From Nitrococcus sp. (GTDB lineage Bacteria; Pseudomonadota; Gammaproteobacteria; Nitrococcales; Nitrococcaceae), in assembly GCA_030452365.1 (NCBI GenBank), contig JAKDMK010000103.1, forward strand, positions 1 to 7,766: 7,766 bases of DNA, given 5' to 3'. The position numbers and the translations under genes are program-made. Positions 1 through 6,561 of the stretch are shown in pieces (the stretch's first letter is position 1; each line of letters begins with the position of its first letter). Below the pieces are notes generated by a model. The model searched no databases. It was given only the letters and a program-made list of their open reading frames with translations, and was not told the DNA's origin.

Positions 1-618
1 CGAGATGAGCCAGCCCGCGCTCTTGCAATACAGGCAGGCATGCTCGGGGGAATGCCCCTGTCCGGCAATGACCTCCCAGTGCCGGCCACCGATTTGCAGT
101 CGGCGGCCGGCGGCCAGATGCTCGGCTACGCGGGCAATTCCTGCCAGTAGCGGCCGGTAGAAGTTGCCGCGTGCAGCCATCGCTGCACGGTGCTCTGCGT
201 CCAGTCCGTGGCCGGAAAACAGCTCCGCGATGCGCTGGCCTGCCTGCTCATCGGAGTAAGCGTACAGAGTGGCGGCGGTATCCTGCTCTGCCCGAGTGAT
301 GCGAACCTCGGCGCCGAAGCGTTGCTGCAGCCAGCTCGCCAAGCCGTAGTGATCGGGATGGAAGTGGGTGATCACGATGCGGCGGATCGATCGGCCACCC
401 AGCAAATTGGTGATGACCGACTCCCAGGCCGCACGGCTCGATGGCAGTGAGGCGCCGGTGTCCACCAGCGTCCATGTCTCGCAGTCCCGCAGCAGCCAGA
501 CGTTGATGTGGTCGAGCGCGAAGGGCAGGGGCAGGCGGAGCCAATATAGCCCGTCGGCAATGGCCAGCCAGCCGCCGATCGGTGGCGTCTCGAACGGATA
601 TTCGAGCCGGCACTTCAT
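1..618 (-). CDS. MBL-fold metallo-hydrolase, C-terminus cut by window edge
   Basis: A minus-strand frame stays open from an ATG at 618 to the window edge: 206 codons with no stop, so the C-terminus lies outside. The visible part is a metallo-beta-lactamase domain. VDTG follows the first strands. The HxHxDH metal motif is THFHPDH (His85, His87, Asp89, His90), and the third-ligand motif is GQGHSPEH (His189). The N-terminal stretch LPFALDHINVWLL is typical of a bacterial MBL hydrolase subfamily of roughly 340-360 residues, so about 60% is probably present. It is likely a cytoplasmic binuclear-metal hydrolase, since no signal peptide is visible. The substrate cannot be told; thioester or glyoxalase-II-like hydrolysis is possible. 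It starts 21 bp after the yggX stop and is presumably co-transcribed. There is no clear Shine-Dalgarno before this ATG. A TTG at 639-637, right after the yggX stop, would add seven residues and cannot be excluded. Confidence 0.9.
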   Translation of the reverse strand, partial: MKCRLEYPFETPPIGGWLAIADGLYWLRLPLPFALDHINVWLLRDCETWTLVDTGASLPSSRAAWESVITNLLGGRSIRRIVITHFHPDHYGLASWLQQRFGAEVRITRAEQDTAATLYAYSDEQAGQRIAELFSGHGLDAEHRAAMAARGNFYRPLLAGIARVAEHLAAGRRLQIGGRHWEVIAGQGHSPEHACLYCKSAGWLIS

Positions 619-639
619 GGTTTGCGGGTGCCGGTGCAA

Positions 640-906
640 TCACTCGGGCCGAAAATCCGGCGGGGGTTCCGAGCCTTCGCCGAAGAAAAACTTCTCCATC
701 TCGCTCACGAGGAACTGGCGGGCCTTCCGGTCTACTGGCGTGAGGCCGTATTCGTTAATGAGCATGGTCTGATGCTTCATCCACATCTGCCAAGCCTCCT
801 TGGAGATGTTATCGAAGATGCGCTTGCCGAGGTCGCCAGGATAGGGCTGACGCTCGAGGCCCTCGGCCTCCTTGCCGAGCTTCAGGCAGTTTACCGTTCG
901 AGTCAT
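640..906 (-). CDS. yggX: YggX, probable Fe(2+)-trafficking protein
   Basis: This 88-residue cytoplasmic protein matches the YggX family along its length. It opens [10 protein letters not shown] with the conserved Cys7, and has the signature segments [29 protein letters not shown], and a C-terminal EMEKFFFGE. Family members are about 90 residues. In enterobacteria YggX limits oxidative damage to Fe-S clusters and is thought to handle labile ferrous iron. The chosen ATG (906-904) overlaps the mutY stop as ATGA and has a GGAGG Shine-Dalgarno about 10 nt upstream, inside the mutY end. The frame is open upstream to an ATG at 963, but that extension is only the antiphase of mutY and lies outside the family. 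The mutY-yggX pairing is conserved in gammaproteobacteria and fits a shared redox/Fe-S role. I see nothing missing or broken. Confidence 0.96.
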   Translation of the reverse strand: MTRTVNCLKLGKEAEGLERQPYPGDLGKRIFDNISKEAWQMWMKHQTMLINEYGLTPVDRKARQFLVSEMEKFFFGEGSEPPPDFRPE

Positions 907-1964
907 GCTCGCATTTCCTCCAGGTCTTGCAGCAGCCGACGTACCGGAGCCGCAAGCCCACAACGCTTTGAAGTATGGTCGTTATACCAGAGCTGCTCTG
1001 GCCTATCCATGACACCGGGATCCTCGGCTTGTACGCGGGCGTGCAGCGGGTGAATCTCCAAGTGAAAGTGGCTGAACGTGTGCCGCCGCACCGGCCATGC
1101 CTGGGCCGGACCGATCCGCAGCCCGAATTGTTGCCGGCAGACGCTGCTGTAATCGGCTTCGAGGTTGCACTCTGGCGGGCACCATAGCCCGCCCCAGACA
1201 CCGGCGGGCGGGCGCCGTACCAGCAGCACCCGATCACCGCGCTGCAGCAGGAGCATCCGGGTCTGGCGCACGGGCTTGCGTTTGGCCGGCCGCGGCTCGG
1301 GGATGTGCCCCTGCCTGGCAAGCCGGCGGGCCGCGCAGCCCGGCGCCAGTGGACAGTGCCCGCATCGCGGCCGTGCCCGCACACACACCGATGCCCCCAG
1401 ATCCATCATGCCCTGATTGTAGGCCGCCGCCTGCTTCCCCGGCGTGTAGCGCTCGGCGAGCGCCCACAGCCGGCGCTGCACCTCGGTTTTGCCCGGCCAA
1501 CCCACGATGGCATGATAGCGGGCGAGGACTCGTTTGACGTTGCCGTCTAGGATCGCATGGCGCTGGCCAAACGCAAATGAGAGGATGGCGCCGGCAGTAG
1601 AGCGGCCGATGCCCGGTAGGTGCTGGAGCTGATCCAGCGTTTCAGGAAGGTGTCCGCCGTGATCGGTTGTGATGTGTCGAGCCGCCTGGTGTAGGTGGCG
1701 GGCGCGTGCGTAGTAGCCGAGACCGGTCCACAGATGCAGAACATCGTCGATGTCGGCCGCCGCCAGTGCGGCCATGTCTGGGAAGCGCGTCATGAAACGC
1801 TCGAAGTACGCAATCACCGTCGCCACCTGGGTCTGCTGGAGCATGACTTCGGAGATCCAGACCCGATACGGGGTTGCCGGCCGCTGCCAGGGTAGGTCAC
1901 GGCGGCCGTTGCAGTCATACCAGTCGAGCACCGCGGCCGAGAAGGCGGCCGTTGTGGCGTTCAT
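903..1964 (-). CDS. mutY: A/G-specific adenine DNA glycosylase MutY
   Basis: This is a 353-residue base-excision repair enzyme that removes adenine mispaired with 8-oxoguanine, preventing G:C to T:A changes. All key parts are present. The catalytic Glu39 lies in [10 protein letters not shown]. The helix-hairpin-helix is [12 protein letters not shown] (116-127). The catalytic Asp140 lies in [10 protein letters not shown]. The [4Fe-4S] ligands are Cys194, Cys201, Cys204 and Cys210 (C-x6-C-x2-C-x5-C). A C-terminal NUDIX-like domain (about 233-345) contains the [10 protein letters not shown] segment that senses 8-oxoG. Length and residue spacing match E. coli MutY with a two-residue offset. The ATG overlaps the upstream AsmA stop by one base (TAATG), with a purine-rich AAGGGG about 11 nt upstream, so translation is probably coupled. 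The stop overlaps yggX (ATGA). Confidence 0.98.
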   Translation of the reverse strand: MNATTAAFSAAVLDWYDCNGRRDLPWQRPATPYRVWISEVMLQQTQVATVIAYFERFMTRFPDMAALAAADIDDVLHLWTGLGYYARARHLHQAARHITTDHGGHLPETLDQLQHLPGIGRSTAGAILSFAFGQRHAILDGNVKRVLARYHAIVGWPGKTEVQRRLWALAERYTPGKQAAAYNQGMMDLGASVCVRARPRCGHCPLAPGCAARRLARQGHIPEPRPAKRKPVRQTRMLLLQRGDRVLLVRRPPAGVWGGLWCPPECNLEADYSSVCRQQFGLRIGPAQAWPVRRHTFSHFHLEIHPLHARVQAEDPGVMDRPEQLWYNDHTSKRCGLAAPVRRLLQDLEEMRA

Positions 1965-4120
1965 TAGTTGAACAGCCCCTTCAGCTTCTCGTCGATCTTC
2001 TCCTGGATTTTCTGCTGCACGTCTTGCTTCTTTTCCTCGATCTTCTGCTTGAGCTCGGCCTTCTCCTCGGCGATTCGCTCGCCCGCAATCGCCTTGAATG
2101 CGCTGGCGATGTCGACACTGATATCCGGCTCGCTAAGCGCGCCGCCAACGTGCAGCGGGATGGGAACATTGCGTAGCGCGTCGATCTCCGCGCCGCCTTG
2201 GCCCTTCAGAGTACCAACCAAGTTCACGGTCAGGTCATAGTTCAGGGTGCGCTCGATGAGGTTTGCTTTGCCCTCACCGCCGATACGCAGCAGCGGCGTC
2301 TGAACGCTTAAGTCGTCGTTGCGCACCATGCCGCCGTCGAAGTGGACGGTGCCGCCGAGCTTGCCGTAGTCGGTCTGCAGCGGGGCGTCTGTCTTGGGTA
2401 CCGGCTTGCCCTTGAATCTGGCGAGCGCGCTGCGGATGGTCTGCGCTACGTTGATGCCCTTGACCATGCCGTCGTTGAAGGCAAAGGTGGCTTGGCCAGT
2501 CAGCGCCTTCAGAAAATCCTTCGGCGCGACCCCTTTGGTGGTGGCGTCGATCGAGAAGTTGCCGCTGCCGAGCAGCTTGTCGAAGCCGGTGACGGCGCGC
2601 AGCAGCGGCTGGGCCTGGATGCCGGCGAGGCGTTCGTTCAGCGAGACGGCAAGAACATCGCCGCTGGCATCGAGGCGGATGTCGCCCTCGTAGCGGCCGC
2701 CGTAAAGGCTGGCGGTCAGTGGATGAATGCGGATATGGCCAGCGTTTGCGGTGACCGTAATGTCGGCGTCTGTCAGCTGCGCACCGGCCACGGTCAGCTT
2801 GCCGATATGGAGTTGGCCGTCCAGGGTTAGGCTGCGCAACGGCTCGTGCGGCAGCTTGCCCTCGCCGCCGGCCGGCGTCGGTGGCGCAGCCGGTTGCTGC
2901 GCTGCCTCGCTCTGCGGCGGCAGGTAGTGGTCCACGTTGATCTGGTCCAGGGTCAGATTGAAAGCGGCATTCGGCCCCACGAAGTCGCGTATGGCAAGCG
3001 TGCCGGCCAAGGTGGAGTCGTCCAGCCTCACCTGCAGCGGCGCGACGTTGATCGTGCCGCCCGCGCCATAGCGGAACTGCGCCTCCAGGCTTAGCGCCTG
3101 CAGTACTTCCGGGTTGTGCGTCTGGGGCGGTTGCATTGCCAGCTGCTCGAACACGTTGCGCGGGTTGAACTGCGGCACTGACAGGCTGCCCTGGGCCGTC
3201 ACGCCGGCGTCAACTAGACGCGCCTGTGCCTTAGCCCGTGCGGTAACGCCCAAGGCTTCCAGCACCAGCTCGCTGAGGCGGTAGACGCCCTTGTCCAGGT
3301 TGGCTTCCACGCGGCCGCTGAGCTGCACGGTCTGTTCGCCGCCGGGAATGGCTTCGCCCGCGGCCTTGGCCTGCAGAGCAATGTCTGTGACGGTGGCTGT
3401 GGAGAGGTCTGGTGCGACCGTGGCGACGGCGGCCAGGCTGGCTGTGATCGTGGGTCCTTCGGCGAGTGTGACCTGCCAGTTCGCCTGGATGGGGACCTTG
3501 CTACCGAGGCTTACGTTCTCCAAGGTCAGGTTGAACGGATCGACGACCACGGTCACGCCGGCCTGGCGATCCTCCCAGACCACGCGCGCTTCGTTGATGA
3601 CGAAGCCCTCGAGTGTGGCATGGCGGAGCATCGGCGATACCGCTGTCTGCTCCTCGCCGGAAGCCCGGGGCGGGGCGGGCTCGGCGCTGGCGCTGGGTTT
3701 GCCCATGGCGCCTTGCCCTGCACCGAGCGTTTCCCAATTGCCGGTCCCCTGCGCAGTGCGGATCAGGTGAATCCGTGGCTGCTCCAGGGTGATTGTGTCG
3801 AGGACGAGGTTGCCCTGCAACAGCGGCAGCACCTTCACCGCCAGCTCCATGGATTTCGCCTGGAAGAACGGTGCGTCGCCAAAGCCGGGCGCATCGGCGA
3901 GCTGCACCTTATTGGCCTGCAGGCCGATCCAAGGAAAGAATGTCAATTCCAGATCACCCTCAATTGCGAGCTCGCGGCCTGTCTGCATGGCTACGGCGCG
4001 CTCGATCTCGTCTCGATAAGCATTGGGATCTACTAGCAATATCACCGCCACGAAGAGGACGATGAGTAATGCGAGGATGCCGGCTATGGCGATCAGAAAC
4101 CACTTGATGGTACGCCCCAT
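1964..4120 (-). CDS. AsmA-family envelope protein
   Basis: This 718-residue protein has an uncleaved N-terminal membrane anchor (about residues 6-30, [24 protein letters not shown]). It is followed by the AsmA opening [29 protein letters not shown] and FFPWIGL. A mid-region [12 protein letters not shown] and a C-terminal AsmA domain (about 513-671, including [14 protein letters not shown] and LNYDLTVNL) complete the family pattern. A Pro/Ala-rich linker follows LPP. The protein is anchored in the inner membrane with the bulk in the periplasm. AsmA-like proteins are repeat-beta-groove proteins linked to phospholipid transport and outer-membrane assembly; that role here is inferred. It is longer than E. 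coli AsmA (about 617 residues), as in pseudomonads. The tail (672-718) is a Lys/Glu/Gln-rich helix, probably coiled coil. I chose the ATG at 4120 because GGAG lies 5 nt upstream and the membrane helix follows at once; an in-frame start at 4171 is less likely. It is the first gene of the mutY-yggX unit. Confidence 0.88.
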   Translation of the reverse strand: MGRTIKWFLIAIAGILALLIVLFVAVILLVDPNAYRDEIERAVAMQTGRELAIEGDLELTFFPWIGLQANKVQLADAPGFGDAPFFQAKSMELAVKVLPLLQGNLVLDTITLEQPRIHLIRTAQGTGNWETLGAGQGAMGKPSASAEPAPPRASGEEQTAVSPMLRHATLEGFVINEARVVWEDRQAGVTVVVDPFNLTLENVSLGSKVPIQANWQVTLAEGPTITASLAAVATVAPDLSTATVTDIALQAKAAGEAIPGGEQTVQLSGRVEANLDKGVYRLSELVLEALGVTARAKAQARLVDAGVTAQGSLSVPQFNPRNVFEQLAMQPPQTHNPEVLQALSLEAQFRYGAGGTINVAPLQVRLDDSTLAGTLAIRDFVGPNAAFNLTLDQINVDHYLPPQSEAAQQPAAPPTPAGGEGKLPHEPLRSLTLDGQLHIGKLTVAGAQLTDADITVTANAGHIRIHPLTASLYGGRYEGDIRLDASGDVLAVSLNERLAGIQAQPLLRAVTGFDKLLGSGNFSIDATTKGVAPKDFLKALTGQATFAFNDGMVKGINVAQTIRSALARFKGKPVPKTDAPLQTDYGKLGGTVHFDGGMVRNDDLSVQTPLLRIGGEGKANLIERTLNYDLTVNLVGTLKGQGGAEIDALRNVPIPLHVGGALSEPDISVDIASAFKAIAGERIAEEKAELKQKIEEKKQDVQQKIQEKIDEKLKGLFN

Positions 4121-4296
4121 TGAGTCTCCGTGCTGTCTGAGCGAGATCGGCGCCATAGGCGCGGGTCGCACAAGAATTTCTCTATACTCTCAGTTCGGGA
4201 GTTGTTGCCAGGATTGAAGGCAGTAGCCGATGATTCTACAGAGTGAGCGTTGCCAGCTCTAGTGATCAAGTTCCATCTACAACGGTAGGGCAAAGT
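4121..4296. promoter_or_regulatory. Divergent intergenic region between AsmA gene and attachment-family gene
   Basis: This 176-bp gap lies between two divergently transcribed genes and must hold a start site for each unit. It is visibly more AT-rich than its flanks around 4171-4200 and 4230-4296. It holds the AsmA Shine-Dalgarno (GGAG on the minus strand, 4129-4126), a small inverted repeat GCGCC-ATA-GGCGC at 4150-4162, and TATACT at 4183-4188. On the minus strand the same spot reads TATAGA (4186-4181) and could be the -10 for the AsmA unit, but its -35 is poor. A GTG at 4243 is in frame with the plus-strand gene. That this region is the promoter hub is inferred from layout. Confidence 0.6.
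4205..4234 (+). promoter_or_regulatory. Candidate sigma70-type promoter for the attachment-family gene
   Basis: TTGCCA at 4205-4210 matches the -35 consensus at 5 of 6 positions. GATGAT at 4229-4234 matches the -10 at 4 of 6, with an 18-bp spacer. Transcription would start near 4241, leaving a leader of about 55 nt before the ATG at 4297. The -10-like TATACT at 4183-4188 is an alternative with a better -10 but no good -35. Such matches are frequent by chance, so confidence is low. Confidence 0.25.
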
Positions 4297-4779
4297 ATGA
4301 GTGAATACAGTGTTGTCGTGGCAGAAGGTGCTCGGTCCCGTTTCTTTACACTGGAACCCGTTGAAGTACCAGAGCTCGAGTCCGGACCCAATCTCAAAGA
4401 GCATGACTCCCTTGTCAACCCCAGTCATAAAGCCCACCAACTGAGCATTTATGCCGATACCCGCGGAGGCGGGAACCGTACCGCGGGCGGCCAGACGCAT
4501 GGCTACGACGAGCATCGACAACGTTTTGACGATGAGATGGAGGCTCGATTCGCCCGCGACATCGTCAAGCACGTCGATGTCTTGATACGCAGCAACGGGA
4601 CACGGCGTCTCATACTTTGCGCCGAAAAACGTATGCTCGGCTTCCTGCGTCAGGCGATAAATGGTCGGATTCCGCGCGATGTGCAGGTGATCGAAGTGCC
4701 AAAGGATCTTGCCAAGCTCAACGTGCGGGATCTGCACGATCGGTTGGCGCGTAAAGGCTACTTGCCGGCACGTTGTTAG
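4297..4779 (+). CDS. Host_attach-family protein ('required for attachment to host cells')
   Basis: This 160-residue protein resembles the family named for a plant-attachment protein (Pfam Host_attach). An N-terminal strand VVVAEGARSRFF is followed by LKEHDSLVNPSHKAHQL. A Gly-rich segment, GGGNRTAGGQTHGYDEH (57-73), comes next. The helix RQRFDDEMEARFARDIVKHV follows, then a core strand RLILCAEKRMLGFLRQAI and the ending VIEVPKDLAKLNVRDLHDRL. The fold resembles eRF1/archaeal-release-factor-like domains. No signal peptide or membrane helix is visible, so it is probably cytoplasmic, and the family name should not be read as proof of an adhesin. I chose the ATG at 4297 because family proteins begin near this strand and AGGG lies 6 nt upstream. 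A GTG at 4243 would add 18 low-complexity residues. It is the only plus-strand gene and appears monocistronic. Its true role is unknown to me. Confidence 0.8.
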   Translation: MSEYSVVVAEGARSRFFTLEPVEVPELESGPNLKEHDSLVNPSHKAHQLSIYADTRGGGNRTAGGQTHGYDEHRQRFDDEMEARFARDIVKHVDVLIRSNGTRRLILCAEKRMLGFLRQAINGRIPRDVQVIEVPKDLAKLNVRDLHDRLARKGYLPARC

Positions 4780-4846
4780 CGGCGCAGCATGGCGCGGTTT
4801 GCAGGCCGCTGAGCGACTGACTGGGCTCAGCTTCTGCCACTGAGCC
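4778..4846. terminator. Two inverted repeats in the convergent gap, possible terminator
   Basis: Two stem-forming repeats lie between convergent genes. AGCGGC (4778-4783, overlapping the stop codon) pairs with GCCGCT (4805-4810) across a 21-nt loop. GGCTCAG (4824-4830) pairs perfectly with CTGAGCC (4840-4846) across a 9-nt loop. Neither is followed by a T-run on either strand, so this is not a classic intrinsic terminator. The second could act in both directions or protect a 3' end. The call rests on position and pairing only. Confidence 0.35.
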
Positions 4847-4871
4847 GAGGCATTCGACTACTCTCGGCCAA

Positions 4872-5165
4872 TCACAGGCCCTCTGGCGTGCGGCCGCTAT
4901 CGAAGAGGGTCAGCTCCCAGAGAGCGCGGTTTGCGTCATAGCGAAGAATGTACGTTCCACTGTCATCGGCGCGAACCTTGAAATATTGATGATCAGTGGC
5001 GAGCCAGCGATCGATGATCTCATCGACGATCACACGCCGTTTGCCCATGCTAAAGGCATGGGGTTCACGCTCGCCATTCATGCCGGTGTTGCACTCCACG
5101 CTCAGCACTAAATAGCGATCTCGCCGCGCGTCTGGGGTACTGTGATCGTTGTAACCGGTCGTCAT
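4872..5165 (-). CDS. Small conserved-looking protein of unknown function, downstream of SpoVR
   Basis: This 97-residue soluble protein has no signal peptide or membrane helix. The core, from about residue 35, runs PHAFSMGKRRVIVDEIIDRWL, then YFKVRADDSGTYILRYD and LWELTLFD. That pattern of alternating strands around a helix ending in DRW suggests a compact beta-rich domain. Its layout recalls small DUF proteins with an 'xVxxIldrW...y.v..dg..y.L......W.L' pattern, but I cannot name the family with confidence. The ATG at 5165 lies 9 bp after the SpoVR stop, with only a weak AGCAG-type ribosome site, so it is probably co-transcribed and translationally coupled. Internal starts at Met29 or Met40 would keep the core. 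It is not a usual member of the PrkA-YeaH-SpoVR set in E. coli, so it may be a lineage-specific accessory or a chance neighbour. Its opposite-strand overlap with other frames is not coding. Confidence 0.8.
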   Translation of the reverse strand: MTTGYNDHSTPDARRDRYLVLSVECNTGMNGEREPHAFSMGKRRVIVDEIIDRWLATDHQYFKVRADDSGTYILRYDANRALWELTLFDSGRTPEGL

Positions 5166-5174
5166 GGAGCTGCT

Positions 5175-6560
5175 TTAGGGCGCTTGGTCCGCCTCGGAAC
5201 TTGGGTTCAGATCGATTTGACGACCTCGTTCGTCGACGGTGTAAAGCTTTACCGGGCGCCGCCAGATCCGATCGATGTATTCGAGGACTCTTCGTGCCCG
5301 TTCCAGGTCAAGCCCGCGGCCGTCGTTCTCATGCTGATGGCGCAGAATCAGCGTACCGTCGGATTTCAGCTCGTCGATTTCCACGCGTGGGGCCCCGAAG
5401 TTGAACTTCGGTCGCAAGATCGCTTCGTGAAGCTCGTGGATGTTGGACTCCGTGACGCGGATCTCGCCGTTTTGCTTTGCGCTGTAAACGAACAAGCCGA
5501 GCTCATCGGCGAGCTCCGCTGTAAAGTAATTGCGGATGAAGCCAAAATCGTCTTCATCTCGCCTGATCGCGCGCGCGGCGTCCAAGCCGTCACGTTCCAG
5601 CAGGTGTTCCCAAAGTGAATAGCCCAAATGGTAAGGGTTCACTTGCAGCGCCACCTGGCGCTCACCGGCATATGGGCGCACGACGTCAGAGTGGGTCTTC
5701 ATGCAGTCGACGTACATCTGCCCGGGCAGGAAGGCGGCCTCGCGCAGCAATCGTGAGTGCCAATAGCTTGCCCAGCCTTCATTCATGATCTGACAATTGA
5801 ATACCGGTTGGAAATAGTAGGCTTCCTTGCGCACCGAGAGGAAGATATCCCGCTCCCAATCTTCCATTTGCGGTGCATAGGTGGCAATGAACCACAGCAG
5901 GTCGCGCTCAGGATGCGGCGGGATTCGGAGCGGCTCGGGAGCGCCACGGGTCTTGGGCTCCGGCTGTGCCTCGCCCGGCAGCTGATGGTAGCGATCACGA
6001 AATTGTTCCGGCTCGGGCTCCTTACGCTTATCGGGCGGGCGGTACTTCGGTCGATTCAGTGGCTGATTGGTGTCGATATGGGGTTCCAGCGCAAGTGCGA
6101 CATCCAGCACTTGCTCGACTCTTTTCTCGCCGGTTTCCTCAATCACTTCAGCAATACGTCGGGCATGGGCGGCCGCCTGTTCGACGATGCGGTAACCCAC
6201 CTGCTCTTGGCTGCGGATAAAGGTCAAATTGTTGTGCGAGAAATCAGCGTGGCCGAGCACATGGGCCACCACCAGGATGTTCTCCTCGAGGCTGTTGGTG
6301 TTGACTAAGTAGGCCCGATTCGGGTTGCCCGGGAAAACGACCTCGAAGATGCGCGAATGCCCCATGCGATGCTGGACCATCTGATAGATCCAACGTACTC
6401 CGAACGACCAGTGCGGCATTCGCACCGGTAGGCCGTAGACGGCTACCTCCATCATGAAGCTGGGCGGTACCAGCTCGAATTCAACAGGGTAATACTCCAA
6501 GCCCAGCTCGCGCGCCAGTGTCTCAACCTTGGGGATCAAATCCTCGAGCTTCTCCGCCAT
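5175..6560 (-). CDS. SpoVR/YcgB family protein
   Basis: This 461-residue cytoplasmic protein matches the SpoVR family throughout. The N-terminal half has LGLEYYPVEFELV, YGLPVRMPHWSFG, the segment from 71 (IFEVVFPGNPNRAYLVNTNS), and VVAHVLGHADFSHNN (97-111). The second half has TYAPQMEDWERDIF, NEGWASYWHSRLL (260-272) and NPYHLGYSLWEHL. A charged, proline-rich linker (about 170-215) joins the halves. SpoVR takes its name from a Bacillus spore-cortex mutant, and YcgB is its E. coli homologue; the biochemical activity is not established. E. coli YcgB is about 510 residues, so this copy is somewhat shorter. His100, His104, Glu261 and His268 look like possible metal ligands, which is inference. The ATG is 1 bp after the YeaH stop (TGA-G-ATG), with GAGG about 9 nt upstream. 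Operon membership with YeaH is very strong. Confidence 0.95.
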   Translation of the reverse strand: MAEKLEDLIPKVETLARELGLEYYPVEFELVPPSFMMEVAVYGLPVRMPHWSFGVRWIYQMVQHRMGHSRIFEVVFPGNPNRAYLVNTNSLEENILVVAHVLGHADFSHNNLTFIRSQEQVGYRIVEQAAAHARRIAEVIEETGEKRVEQVLDVALALEPHIDTNQPLNRPKYRPPDKRKEPEPEQFRDRYHQLPGEAQPEPKTRGAPEPLRIPPHPERDLLWFIATYAPQMEDWERDIFLSVRKEAYYFQPVFNCQIMNEGWASYWHSRLLREAAFLPGQMYVDCMKTHSDVVRPYAGERQVALQVNPYHLGYSLWEHLLERDGLDAARAIRRDEDDFGFIRNYFTAELADELGLFVYSAKQNGEIRVTESNIHELHEAILRPKFNFGAPRVEIDELKSDGTLILRHQHENDGRGLDLERARRVLEYIDRIWRRPVKLYTVDERGRQIDLNPSSEADQAP

Positions 6561-6561
6561 C

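Noticed and set aside
809..1384. A 191-codon minus-strand frame inside mutY
   Set aside because: It is in another frame of mutY, rich in Arg, Gly and Cys, and has no domain. MutY motifs cover the same DNA.
4204..4256. Direct repeat GTTGCCAG at 4204-4211 and 4249-4256 as paired regulator sites
   Set aside because: An 8-bp repeat in a 176-bp region has a substantial chance probability, and neither copy is palindromic or flanked by further identity.
4093..4737. A 214-codon minus-strand frame opposite the attachment-family gene
   Set aside because: The plus-strand product matches a known family in its core, while the antisense frame runs through the divergent intergenic region and shows no domain.
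5142..5618. A 158-codon plus-strand frame spanning the small gene start and SpoVR C-terminus
   Set aside because: It crosses the junction of two well-supported minus-strand genes and encodes nothing recognisable.
5757..6308. A 183-codon open frame on the plus strand opposite the SpoVR gene
   Set aside because: SpoVR is unambiguous across this stretch, and the antisense product shows no family features or good ribosome site.
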